A stretch of 64,000 nt of DNA, from contig CM022371.1 in assembly GCA_011800155.1 (NCBI GenBank), positions 372,001-436,000 of the forward strand, given 5' to 3'. The DNA comes from Flammulina velutipes (taxonomy: Eukaryota > Basidiomycota > Agaricomycetes > Agaricales > Physalacriaceae). Both the position numbers and the translations under genes were made by a program. Of this stretch, positions 1 through 11,220 are shown in pieces (the first letter of the stretch is position 1; each line of letters opens with the position of its first letter). The notes under the pieces were generated by a model that was not told the DNA's origin, did no database searches, and saw nothing but the letters and a program-made list of their open reading frames with translations.

Positions 1-1081
1 GGTCAGACGCTTTATCACATATGAGCATAAGCTGGTAAGTGTACCTTGGCATGGGCACGCCCGCTGATGTCTGCTGCAGCTCGCATGACCCGTTGTTCCA
101 CCTCACTCTTGACCGCGCGCAAGGAGCCAATTTTGGGTTTGAGAGGCCGTCGACGCGAAGCGGGTATTGTTGACATCGTAGAGTCATATTCGTACGAGCG
201 TTTCGTCAGAGACGTTTGCAGACGTTTGAAAAGCTTTTTATAGCCTTCGTTCTCCTTTTGTGTGGGCATGTCCGAGAATACATGGGAAGAAGAGGACGCC
301 AAAGAGCTTAGGCTGGTAGGGAATTCGGTGATGGGATGTGCATTGTCCGCACGAAATATCTCTCCTGCTGCACGTACGCCCGTTCTTGGCCCTGACCATT
401 TTTCGTCCTCGGGATTCTTCTCAGCGACAAAGAGTGTCATCGAGTAGCCTCGAGATGACGAGTCCTTTTCTACAGTGTATCAGCCTTGCACTGGCATGAA
501 GAAAGGTGGAGATACTCACGGAGGACGGCAGCAGAATCTGGTTCTTCGCAACCAGTCAGATACCAGAAATCTGAGTTTTGACGAAACTTGTGGCTTACGC
601 AACGTCACAAAGAGTACTACTGCAAGGCAAGCGACTCACAATATCTCTAAATCATAGTCAGTTGAAGGTCAATCAAAAGATATATGCCAGACGCACCTCC
701 ACTCATGAATGTTATTGGTGCCGACGTCAAAACGACCATACTGTCGTCCGGAAGACTCTGCATCAATGCTTTCCGCCGTCGTTCGTACTCCTCGTATGGA
801 ATCCCTGGCGTTAGCTCGTTGGCCTGCACTATTCCTGATTGAATACTGTGGGTGTTTCGACAAAGCCTTCACGAACCGATGTGGGGGTGCGAGGGATGCA
901 CTGGTTGCCCATAGTGCGATGGTTTCTGCGCCACAGACCGCGCTATCGAGTTTCCGGCGACGAATGAGCTGCCAATCGCCTGCGCATTGCGCCGAAGTGT
1001 GGCGTACATAAAGTATGAAGACAAGCCGGATGCTGCCTTCGTCCGCCGTATCCCGGAATGTGGCCAAACATGCGTCAACAT
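1..1081 (-). CDS. ICP55: Xaa-Pro aminopeptidase, Icp55 type (partial, 3' end outside window)
   Basis: Metallopeptidase of the aminopeptidase P family. Icp55 removes one N-terminal residue from imported mitochondrial proteins after presequence cleavage, which stabilises them. Only the N-terminal, pre-catalytic half is inside the window; the metal-binding pita-bread domain lies beyond base 1. Visible are a basic, Ser/Ala-rich N-terminus suited to mitochondrial targeting, then HPHIVQANELTPGIP, EYERRRKALMQSLPDDS, and MSGEIFHKFRQNSDFWYLTG followed by CEEPDSAAVLR, then TLFVAEKNPEDEKWSGPRTG and LRAVKSEVEQRVMRAAADIS. All follow the family order. At least five exons are joined by introns of about 45-50 nt, one exon being only 7 nt. 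The last visible exon ends in HAK followed by a GTACAC donor at about 37-42. The start was placed at the first ATG of the open frame; an internal Met about 24 codons downstream is possible. No lesion is seen. Confidence 0.85.
640..646 (-). other. 7-nt microexon in the Icp55 gene
   Basis: The 7 bases AGATATT lie between an acceptor (TTTAG) and a donor (GTGAGT). Only by including them does the protein read MSG-EIF-HKFRQ, the conserved order of this family. The flanking introns are about 50 nt (647-696) and 46 nt (594-639). Confidence 0.75.
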
Positions 1082-2084
1082 CGCGTCGCGTCGTTCATTT
1101 ACAGGTCAAAGAAATTCGTCTTGTTATTTAAGCAGTCGTGCCACATATATGGCATCTTTAGCTAATGTTGCCTATCTACTTACACAGGTAGCCCAACTTG
1201 ATGAGCTGACTCCATGTGTCCGGCCGATTACTTACGGCCAGTCCATTATATATCCTTGAAACTAATTTATGCTGTGTATAAAAACGGACATTGAAGCAAA
1301 TATCACCCAACGATGTGCAGTATTTGCAGTAACGTTCGTTGTCTAGTCTTGTGGCGTGGGTCACTTATAGTCGATGTTTCAATACTATGCGGTCAATGTC
1401 AAAGTCATCGCACACATTTATATTCCGACCTATCTCGCCCAAACGTTCTTTAGCGCTACCAATTCAAATTGTAAAGATTACGAGGGCCTGCGCCACTGAA
1501 ATTTCCCTGACTGGTACATATTGATGGGCGGAATCCGAATTAGTGTACAATGTCATAGTTTAAAGGAACGCTTTGAAATCTCCCAGCTAAAAACTAACGC
1601 TGATTATACCCAATTTGATCCTGCTCCTTTCAGTGAGGCGCCCACTTCGACAAACAACAGACAACATCGCGACGACATCGACCTCCCAGGCTCCATGTAT
1701 GTCTATATTTCATGAAATGTGTCTAACAGAAACTCATTTTACCACCGCCTTTGCGCGCAGTCGAGCAGGAAATGCCAATCACAAAGACAAACGACCATCC
1801 GTTCGACGGAAAGCAAACAAGAACAATGTTGATTACTAGTTATGGAACGTATACTTCTGTCCCTCCAGAAAGGACTGTGGTGAATTACTGTGATAAATGC
1901 CGGATGGAGACACGGTTATTACTCTGCCTTCCGCTTCCACTAATGAGCATCGTTGGCGGATTTTCCTCAACAGTCAGGCTCCCCCAAATACTTTGAGGAA
2001 AACCAACACATTGAGTGGAATCGCAGACGCAAAACATACCCCTTTTTTGCCCCGTCGTTTTCTTGTTGATATCAGTGTCCTGCC
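1082..2084. other. Intergenic region upstream of Icp55
   Basis: No gene can be supported. It contains the promoter side of the Icp55 gene. Around 1630-1990 there are short plus-strand open stretches with intron-like signals (GTATGTCTA near 1697, CGCGCAG near 1760) but no recognisable protein. Confidence 0.4.
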
Positions 2085-2186
2085 ATAATTTCTTTCGTCG
2101 ACTGTCATAGCAATGCGCAGTTTACAGCTTAAAGGTTTTGGTGTTGCACAGGAGTCGGATGTAGGCAGATAAACCATCAGATATAT
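2085..2186 (+). pseudogene. Left half of a disrupted DUF6535 gene 5' region
   Basis: This stretch matches, in reverse complement, the sequence about 70-190 bases upstream of the intact DUF6535 gene start (27670-27780). Shared blocks include TTTCTTTCGTCGACTG, GCAGTTTACAGCT and AGATAAACCATCAGATATA. The match stops abruptly at 2186, exactly where the transposon end begins, and resumes at 19765 on the far side. Confidence 0.75.
2179..2186. repeat. Left 8-bp target site duplication
   Basis: AGATATAT directly abuts the left end. It is paired with AGATATAC at 19765-19772 (7 of 8 identical). The uninterrupted paralogue near 27666-27680 has a single AGATATAC at this place. Confidence 0.75.
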
Positions 2187-2220
2187 ATGAAGGTCCCCGC
2201 CGGACAAAATTATTAAGCAC
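2187..2220 (+). repeat. Left terminal inverted repeat
   Basis: About 34 bases that pair with the reverse complement of 19730-19764. CCGGACAAAATTATT is identical in both, followed by AAGCAC (one extra T on the right). A short C-rich versus G-rich patch differs. Confidence 0.75.
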
Positions 2221-2225
2221 CTGTA

Positions 2226-2336
2226 TGTGGTAACTTCAACTTCACACTCCACGTGGCAACTTCAACTTCACACTCCACGTGGCCACTTCAACTTCACACT
2301 CCACGTGGCAACTTTGAACTTCACACTCCACGTGGC
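2226..2336 (+). repeat. Subterminal tandem repeats (about 26-27 bp unit)
   Basis: About four copies of a unit containing CACTCCACGTGG and then (C)AACTTCAACTTCA, just inside the left end. The right end contains inverted relatives (GCCACGTGGAGTG near 19692 and GAAGTTGAAGTTGAAG near 19674). Arrays like this often bind transposase; here that is inference. Confidence 0.75.
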
Positions 2337-2943
2337 TTGGTCGGCTCAGCGGCTCAGCGCTCAGCCGCCAGCGCTCAGATGTAATTCAATTCATAGCTGG
2401 TGAAATCACGCCCTCACAGACATGCGCGATGATTTGTGTACTTATTAGTAGTGTCAAAATTCACTGTTGTACGACTCATGAAGGCCAAGCTCACTCGATA
2501 AGTCCTATTTCTCGCGTAGCCACAACAGCATATACATGGATATGCCATGTTGTTATCTTAAGATTAGCTTGGCTTGTAATAAGAGTGGCTTGAACATGTG
2601 GTATAGACGTGCATTATTCATATCCGAGGGTTCCTTGAGGACTAGTGGCTTCCAATTTTACAAAGGTGGCGCACTCCCGTCCTTCTTCAACTAATTTAAA
2701 TATCAACTCTTCATATCCGAGGCTCAGATACTCTGTACAGAAATGCCAATACTACTTGGTTGCACTTTTATAGTTATCTTCCCGGTCATGTTCACTCCCC
2801 GACTTACTATGTGGACGGACGGTCGAGACATCCTGCGTTTTTTAATTCCCGTCTAGCCGTCGTCTTTGAAGGTGACTACTCAGAACACCTTGAAATCTAT
2901 ATAAGTAGAAGACATACTCTCAGATTTAGCATGAACCTCAGCC

Positions 2944-4833
2944 ATGGACCCTCGTCATGAACCATCGGTCCTCGCGGACAATCTCTGTTTAGCGTTCGAG
3001 TCCTTGAAGACGAATGTCATTCGTGTCATCAACACACAAGTAGGAGATTCACGTCATATTCTCAGACAGCGCCGAGAGTGTGAAATTTTCACGCAGCATA
3101 TCGAGCATGCTTGGGTACGTTTCCGTCTTTATTCTCTATGATGATAGTCTAATTGATCTACTCTAGAATGCTCAGGTTATCAATGAAGTTACATACCAGA
3201 CAATGAGCAGCAGTACGGCACAGATGAATCAGCGCCTCAGTGATGCACTCGCTCAGTCTGCGGATCCACCTGTCACCGAGGCAGGCAGTATACCTCGCCA
3301 ATATATTTATACTGGGCGTCCGGGTAGACCAGCACTTTATATTCCAGAATCCGACCTTTCAGCTCTTGCGCAGGATCGCAGCACCAATCCAGACATTGCT
3401 AGTCGGTTTAACTGTGATCCTCGTACCATTCGTCGGCGCCGGATCGAATATGGCATCTCGACACCTGGTCCCCCTGTGGCAGAAAGTGGGTCTCTGGTAG
3501 ATGGTACTCCTATTACAACATACCGTCCGGGACGTTCCACTTCCCTCTCTCATCTATCAGACACTGAACTCGACACTCTCATTCTCCGAATCTACAACGA
3601 ATTCCCCACATTTGGTCGACGCATGATTGACGGCTACCTCATGTCAATTGGAGAGCGTGTCCCTCGTCAACGGGTCATTGATGCATATGCACGAGTTGTT
3701 GGGCCGTCTACCCGCTCGTTTGCAACACGTCGCGTCTATCGAGGTGGCTATAGTGTTCCTGGTCCAAATAGTCTGTGGCACCATGATGGTCAGCACGGCA
3801 AGTTTCCTCTTTCTCTGCATCAAAATAACCTGTACTGATGAGTCTCTAGGTTTGATACGATGGAAGATAGTCATTCACGGATTTATTGATGGCTACTCTC
3901 GCCTAGTCACCGGTATACGAGCCAGCAACAACAACCGTGCGACCACTGTTCTCAACCTCTTTCATGACATTGTGTCTGAGTATGGATACCCAAGCCGGGT
4001 TCGGGGGGATCACGGAACTGAGAATCTATATGTGGCGCGTGAGATGGAAGTCGTAAGAGGGGAAGGGAGAGGCTCTTACATCTTTGGCCGGTATGTCTAT
4101 CTTCTCTATGACCCATTTTCACGTGAACCTTACGATATTCCTAGTTCAGTTCATAACATTCGCATCGAACGTCTCTGGGTTGATGTCACCAAAGGTGATG
4201 ACTATTCATTGTAATGTAGATTGAAATTCATTCTGTTCAGGCTTTGGCAAGCGATGGAAAGATTTCTTCCGAAGCTTAGAGTCAGCACATCTATTCGACC
4301 CAGAAAATGACGCACACATCTGGCTTCTCCATTTCGTCTTTCTTTCTGACATCAATGCGGACGCGACATTGTGGGCAGAGACATGGAACCATCATGTCAT
4401 CTCAAGCACGACTGAACCACACAGAACTCCTCTCCAGAAGTTTAATCATGGTCTGGTCACTCAGGGTATCCGAGGTGGTCTCGCGCCACTGGTGCCCAAT
4501 GATCCAGAAGAAGTAGATGAAGCTGGATATGGAATTGATTGGCAGGACTTGGATACTCGAAGCCTTCAGCGCCACCATTCTGCCAACAATGTTAGTGAGC
4601 TTGACGACCATTTAGATCCATTTACCGTCAATGCGCCTGCCCGACTTGCACATGTTGAAGTGCCCGATACCCGCTGCCCGTTTTCTTCGCCAGAACAGGT
4701 GGCGATACTCGATCAACAACTCGATGCTCTACCCGATAGGCATTCTCCGGGAGATATTTCTCGAACAGGTGTTTGGCAACAAGCCCTTCAATTCGCGCGT
4801 CAAATTTTGGAACCACTATCTAATACTAGTTAA
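2944..4833 (+). CDS. Integrase-core (DDE) protein, candidate transposase
   Basis: Five exons give an intact protein of about 561 residues: 2944-3114, 3167-3797, 3850-4090, 4145-4194 and 4241-4833. Intron 2 is GC-AG (G|GCAAGT donor). The rest are GT-AG. Residues about 70-200 include a GRPGRP segment and a helix-turn-helix-like [14 protein letters not shown]. The integrase core follows: [14 protein letters not shown] (first Asp), [26 protein letters not shown] (second Asp) and [12 protein letters not shown] (Glu), then [10 protein letters not shown] and WAETWNHH. This is the integrase-core family common in agaricomycete genomes, which acts on DNA by the RNase-H-fold DDE mechanism. The gene sits just inside the left end, reads inward and has no broken frame. 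It may mobilise the element, or may be an independent domesticated or inserted gene. No gag, protease or reverse transcriptase accompanies it. Confidence 0.8.
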
Positions 4834-5121
4834 AACCGTAAAGCAATATCTATAGAGAAGTAGTCGAGCAAGATATGTATCATACTGAAATGCGCTAGAT
4901 AGCAGTGAAGGCGTCTACAAAGTTATGTTCAAAAACATGCCAATACAGCGCATCAATCTCTGATTTTGGCTTTGCAAGGTTCAATCTCCAATCCTCAAAG
5001 TCCACCAAGACATCCACAGAGAAGAAACAAGTATGGATGTGGATACCACTATTGCGAATCTTGGAATCCTCACTCGTCGAAGAGTATGGTTTGAAATTAA
5101 ACTATGGAAAGAATTAGAGAG
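4834..5121. other. Convergent intergenic gap
   Basis: A 288-base, AT-rich spacer between the 3' ends of the integrase-like gene (+) and the next gene (-). Nothing distinct is seen. Confidence 0.4.
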
Positions 5122-8100
5122 TTAGACGTCTTGAACAAGAGGACGTACCACAATTCGACTACCGGGGTCCATATAGGAAGCACCACTAAGACCCTCAATT
5201 GCTGTCCGAATATTTTTGATAGGGTCGTTGCGTAGCCACCGCTGAAGAGAGAGGAGATATCGAACCTCTGCTTGATGCTCAGTAGATGACGACCTATACA
5301 TTGATTGATGGTCGACGAGACCCATAAACTGTGGGCACGAAAGATTGCGCTTCCCGTGTATCAAGAACCTGATCACATTCTCAGCGGGAAGGCGATTGAA
5401 GGTCTGTATGCAAAGCGTTAGGACACATGTTGACAGAAGATTGATAGAGATTTTACCTGAGAGGTCTGTATCCCATTGATAGGTATATCGAACCCCTGTT
5501 GGAGTGCTGTAACCGACGTGAGGAATGGCATAGATTCCGATACTTGGCCCCCAAAGAAGAGGCACTCCCTGATGACCCCGCCAGTATTGTTGAATTGCTC
5601 GTCGGTCAGAGAATTGAGTTCGCTTGGCTGAATCAAAAGTAAATCTCAAGTAAACGACAAGACTTAGTAAAACACTGACCGCTAGGGAGCACCACAATGC
5701 AGCATTGACAGCTCCTGGTGAATTAGGTTCATAACGACCTTGATCGTCCTTTGTCGGTGGCCATGCATTTTTGACGCGTGCGCCAAACTCCTTGTCGAGA
5801 GATTCGGCCACAGAGTTATTCATGCTCTTTTCGTACGATCCAGTGATGAGATGGAGGAGAAGGAATGGGGATAAGGGTAACACATCGCATTGCCAAAACA
5901 ATAGCACCTGTAAAAGTAGGCCGATCGTGCGAAGGTTGTTCAACTCAGCAGGAGAAGGCGAAACTGCATGCATCCGGAGTGTATACACGTCATCACATAT
6001 AGGTGTAAAGAGTCGGGAGTTCACCAAGAACTTCCGAAGCACTCTCTGCAACACTGCCTTCTTAGGCCCATCGCCCAATGCCATCTCTTCGTTGTCACCC
6101 TGAGTATTCCCAATGACAACGTTAGGGTAGCGAATATTGAGAGCATCGAGATCTCCCCGCACTCGATCTTCAGGAGGTGAGTAGACTGGGGTAGGAAGGC
6201 CGTTGGCCACGCGTGACAGCCAATCAGAAAAGACCACGGCAGCACCCTCGACAGTTGAAGCTTGAACTGTAAAGCTCTCGTCGGATGCTCTGGCGTCGAC
6301 GACATTCAACATCCAATCAAGCCAGTCAGCTCTTCCTGGAAGGTCCGGCGGTTGGTATACTGGTACCTCGAACGCTTCGTCCTCAGAATCATCTTCATCC
6401 TCCTCTGGTGCGGGTTCGATAGCTGTAGTTGTGTCGATATCTGAAGGAGCGGGATTTGTGGCGACGATATCATCGTTACCCGGAGTGGAGAAGCTTGGGG
6501 GAAAGAGATTGCTATGTTCCGGCGACATTGTAGACACAAGTGTTTCGTCCTCATTGTCCGTGCTAGCGGCGGCTTCTTCAACTGTCTCGATCTAAGTTGG
6601 TGTTAGTTCGTATTCAAAGGAAAGAAATATATCAAAGCGACATACCAGAGGATAACAGTCAGTGAAACAGTGAAGCCTCATTCGCTGTTCCGAAAAGTCA
6701 GGAGTCGAGAAACCATTCAGCAATTGTCGGGCTAGGCATATGTGGTGTTGACCATCAGCGCCTAATAGAGGACCTCGGCTTATCACCCATCGAAGGCCTA
6801 GTTTTTGTAGATTAGTATCGTATGTAAGGTAATAGAAAAGGAGAAATCGCACCAATCAAGACAAACCACTGTTCCAAGGTGTCCACCTTTACGACCCCAC
6901 CAAAGCGTTTGGTGAACTTCCGCAAGTCTGCAAAGTTGAGACTCTCTGGCGAGAACTCAGTGTTCGTACTGTTCATGATAGCCTGCTTGCTGTTGGCAGG
7001 CTTGCGCGCGGTCAGGATAAAGCTCCAATCGTACTTGGCACCCAGAGGAAGGATAGGATTCAATGGTAAAGCCTCGGTAGTGATGCCATTGCTGGTCAAG
7101 AATGCTTGCAAGACAGGGTCGAGGAGATGAGCTACGACTTCGTTGTCAGAAGCAGTGGTAGTGTGTATGAATGCTCGACCCATGGTCACAGCGCGCTGGT
7201 AGAATTCCTCCAGCCTGTTGGGAAAGGGGATGTAGGGACCAGTACGATCTCCGATCACCGGGTTGTAGAGATCCAAGCTCCTTTGGAAAGATTGGCCCAT
7301 GAAGATAACCTTGAGTGTTCGACTGTGGCGAACAAGGTTAGCTCCCCTCCCCCTCCTCGATGTCGAATCGCGAAAGGAGATTCGAGGATCTGGTGTACTC
7401 TGATCGACAAACGCGAATCCTCTCGACGATGCTTGCGAACCTGATGCCTGTGAACCTGATGCCTGTGAAAAGCTAGGTCCGGGTGCTGCAGGTCCGTAGC
7501 TAGGAGGGCGGAGGTACGGGGTATTTGTGCTTCGTGTTACACCGACAGGCCCAGATAGTCGGCCGTTCCGATGAACAAGGTCGTCACGATCTTGCCCACT
7601 GCGACGACGAGCATTGTTTTGAGGATGCGAATGTCCGTAATCATCCTCGAAGGATGTTATCATGATATTGCTGGAGCCCAAACTTGAAGACGTTGAACTA
7701 GATGGATTGGCCCCGGCGACCGTCATGGGAGCAGAAGGAACACGCGAAGGAGCACCCGTAGTGGTATTGCTGGATGCGGGAGTCTGCAAGTGTCCATAGT
7801 ATGGGAGGTGGCAAGAATCACAGACAGTCGCGCCGTTAGGTGTCGTGCTAGTCTGATGGTTGAAAATTAGAATAGATGATAGCTATAAAATAGGTGGAAC
7901 TCACAGACACGAACATCGTAGTACGGCCTTGAGGGCAGTGACGTGCTTCGAGAGGCTCTTGTTCTGGTAGTCCATGCAGAGCGACGGTATGTCCACAGAT
8001 GCAAGTCTCTGCTACAACCTTGGAATGTTTAATTACGCCAGAGGAAGATTGTATACTGAACTCACTTGGAAGGGATCATTGCAGATACACCCCAGTGCGC

Positions 8101-8128
8101 TACACAGGCGAGACTGCACGTTAGGCAT
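5122..8128 (-). CDS. Large Cys-rich protein with possible HECT-like C-terminal half
   Basis: Unknown protein of roughly 830 residues in about seven exons. The first exons give a Cys/His cluster: MPNVQSRLCSALGCICN, then TCICGHTVALHG, RHCPQGRTTMF and CDSCHLPYYGH, likely a zinc-binding module. Next comes a low-complexity Ser/Gly/Gln region with SQASG repeats. A conserved-looking middle follows (VIFMGQSFQRSLDLYNPVIG; LPLGAKYDWSFILTARK). An acidic linker near 6370-6450 precedes the C-terminal half, with TIGLLLQVLLFWQCDVLPLS and PFLLLHLITGS. That last part resembles the N-lobe pattern of HECT ubiquitin ligases, but the expected active-site cysteine context was not recognised, so the E3 role is only a suggestion. 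The gene lies in the transposon between the integrase and chromodomain genes. The start was chosen as the first ATG that opens the Cys-rich exon. Confidence 0.6.
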
Positions 8129-8622
8129 TGCCTATGGTAATGATAAGTTTAGGTGCGACGACCAAGAGCTTTTCTCTATTACACGTACTTTTTTTTGGGG
8201 AAAAGGAAGGAGCCAGAGAGTCGCGCTCGCCAGGCTTGAAATATGTGTGGCTAGTCATCGGGTGCTGCCGAGAGAATGCGCCACTTCAAGAAGTTTATCT
8301 GACCGTGGTTCTAAGTCCCGTTCTTTCAGTGGTTTGTTTAGCTTCAATTCACCTTGAAGTATACCTGAAATCTTTATGATCCCGATTGACTATGTTATTT
8401 CTTGAGCGACTAATTGGAATTTGAGGTGAGCAAACAATAAATGTGGTGGAAGTATAAACATATCATACCAATAGCACGTAAAGATCCCCCGGACGGAGTA
8501 CAGCTTGACAGTCCCTTCGCTGTGAGGTCCCGAGCTCCCGGGAATTAAACACCTAGGCTAATTGGATTGCATTCACGGGCGTCTTTAAGATAACCGTGCA
8601 CCGAATGTTTAGAACCATTATT
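8129..8622. other. Intergenic spacer inside the transposon
   Basis: No gene. It holds the upstream region of the Cys-rich gene and the 3' region of the chromodomain gene; it includes AAGATCCCCCGGACGGAG near 8480 without a clear repeat partner. Confidence 0.35.
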
Positions 8623-11220
8623 CTACGCCTCTAAGTAGTGATGCCATATTTGAGTCCTCTGAAACTTACAGAGCGCATGCTCTACCATGAACATATCGAA
8701 CCCCATATCTTCCTTTTCCTCGTCAGTCAAAGTGTCTTCAAGATATCTTCAAGTAATAAGCATATAAAGGATGAAGTAACCGGTTAAGACTCACTTGAAA
8801 ACATGAACGAAAGCAGAGGCAATGATCTCTGTCCTCGGACGTTCTTTTATTACTCCCATATTCACCAAAGCATTGGTCGCTCCTTTTTTCAACTGCGCCA
8901 CGCATTGTGCGAACTCCTCCAGAGTTGGCTCTTGAACAAGCCCACAGTAAACCAAGTCCTCTGTTAACAGAAAAGTCACGAGGGGACCCATTGAGGGTAG
9001 TGAGAAGGCGTGACGCTTTCCGTCTCGAAGGAACTGCAGAGCTGCTGTGAACGAAGGCGCCGGGCCATCACATAGGAGATAGGTATGAATAGGAATTCCT
9101 GCTCGCCAGAAATGATCGAAGTTTTCAGAACACCGATCGTGCTGAGGTGGTCCATAGGCTTTGATGTTGCAGAACAGGTGCTCATCGGACGTCCCTCCTT
9201 GGCCCCGAAATTCTTGCCAGTCCTCTCGTTTGGTAAACAGGCCAGAATGTTCTGCCTCCTTGACAGTGTTGAACACAATACCACGGTGAATGAGAAGGTT
9301 ACGGACAATCCCCAGGACATGGGACTTCCATTTGGAAAAAGAAGAAAAATCCTCTTCCGCAGCTGCAAAAACGTCGGGATCGTGGATATGGCTGCGACTA
9401 GGAGCTCGTTCACGGAAGGGTAGAAATCGGTCCTTGTCTTGCATAACCTTGCAGTATAGCGTACTTGGCTCAATGGGTGTTTCAGAGTCACTGAGAATTG
9501 GAAGTAGTTCCCGAAGGTACTGAACCAATGGATCCAGAAGAATCGCATCAGCTGGTTGGTAGACAGATGTCTCAGCACCCTTTCCACTCCGGCCTCCACC
9601 ACGTCTCTGGTTCGTCGCCTCCTTTGATACTGAGAGGAATTGGTGATAGACTTCTGGGATACGAGCGAACATGCGGGAAGGAACACTGGTCGAATCCTGC
9701 AATGCGATAATGAACGGGTGAGACTTCCAAGCAATCTCGAATGCCTTCCAATCAGCCTCGTCAATATGTTTTGTACGCCGTCGAGATTGGTTGCTATGTG
9801 GAACCAAGTTCTGGAGTGGGTCCATATACGCGTCCCAGACCTGAGGAAGCAGGAGAATATGCTGCATATGCGCATGAGGAATAGATTGACCAAGTATATC
9901 GAGGAACCGACGCTGAGTGTCAGCCACTGCACCCGAAGGAAGGCCAAACCATGCCTCTACAACGTTCAAGGTCCCCTGGATGATGCGTTGCTGCTTTTCC
10001 TCAGCGGTGGGTTTGCGGGAGTGGGGATTACGCAGATCACGGTTGTAAATGTATGTACGGGGAGGTTGAATAAATCCAAGAGCCGTTGAAGTGAATGTCA
10101 GATAAGAGACAGAGGGAGGAAGCCATTCATGCACCGATGAGGAGACTTCAGAAACGACTTTGGTCAGCCATGCGGGTGAAGTTGTGGCATTGTCGAGGAT
10201 TTGGTGCCAAATCCAATGGCGAATCAGGTATCGGGACCACATGGTTAACTGCCTTTGGAGAGATAGTGTTACATCCTGAATGTGGATGTCGTCGATGAGA
10301 ATGTCGGTCTGAGGCCACATCTTGTAGATCACTTCTAGTGTCTCCGGAAGTGAAGGATCTTGATTGAAGGCATGATGAAGAGTGCTGAAGCGCTGAAGGA
10401 ATGTGCCACTTTGGTGCCCTGCTGGCAGGCTTGCAGAAGCATGACATGCACGGGCCAGCTGAACGAGAGTCCTCCGAACAGCTCCAGTCCCAAAGACCCG
10501 AACGAAGGGAATGTCTGTCTCAATGGTTAGCATTGTCGTAGACAGGGGAAACATGGACATACCAGATTCTGATGTGAAAGGATTAACTAGTACGTTGGCA
10601 CTGTCGCTTCGTTCCTCCTCCCCTTCGTCGTCGTCGTCGTCGTCGATATTGTCCTCCATCACCAGAATTGGTTTGTGAGTAGGCTCCTCGCCTTCTATGT
10701 CCTCCTCCTCAGTGTTAGGCTCTGTATCCGTCAGGTTCTGCTCTTCCTCTTCAGTATCAGACTCTGGGCTAGGCTCGTCGATGACTTGTATACTTTCTCG
10801 AAAGGTCACATGACCTTGCGCGGAGGTGGATATACCGACTCTGGTGTTGTAGTCATCCAGAATGTCTGTGGCGGTATGTAAACTGTGAATGCTCCTGAGT
10901 AAGTTGAATGATATGCGATATGTAGTTTACTTACAGATTTTCTAGCGGGTGATACGTAGTGTCCTTTGACGAGTCGCTGGCCCAGCGTACCTGGTACGCG
11001 ACTGACTCCGTGTTACCCTACGGCCATCTTGAGTGCTATCCTCAATACGTTTGGCACTCTTTCTCACCGTTCGAGTACGCTTGTGTCCAATGATCTCCGC
11101 CACTTCGTACTCTTCGTGCTCCCCACCCTCATCTCCACCAGTCCGCTTTCGCTTTTTCAGGTATCGTAAGCCCTCTGTTGTTGCCTTCTCATGTGCTCTT
11201 GAAGTCATAGAAGCGTCCAC
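8623..11220 (-). CDS. Chromodomain plus acidic protein (possibly the C-terminal part of the upstream dioxygenase gene)
   Basis: The N-terminal segment is basic (GLRYLKKRKRTGG). It is followed by a chromodomain pattern: EEYEVAEIIGHK, a roughly 20-residue basic insert, YQVRWASDSSKDTTYHPLEN and then DILDDY. The aromatic residues of EEY and VRW fit a methyl-lysine cage. The domain is split by a frame change near 11000-11030, explained by either a very short intron or a frameshift. After an intron (about 10870-10930) comes a strongly acidic stretch (Asp/Glu runs, 10600-10790). About 560 residues of unrecognised, mostly helical sequence follow, with VWDAYMDPLQNLVPHS and YGPPQHDRCSENFDHFWRAG. The last exon ends in FDMFMVEHALCKFQRT and a stop at 8623. 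There is no space for a promoter between this and the dioxygenase gene, and splice signals could join them. Chromodomains typically read H3K9/K27 methylation. Confidence 0.6.

Noticed and set aside
2944..4833. LTR retrotransposon or retroviral pol
   Set aside because: Only an integrase core is present. There is no reverse transcriptase, protease, gag or long direct terminal repeat, and the gene has four introns.
8976..9947. 323-residue minus-strand ORF inside the chromodomain gene
   Set aside because: It is in another frame of the same strand, while the longer frame is acidic/helical and splices to neighbouring exons.
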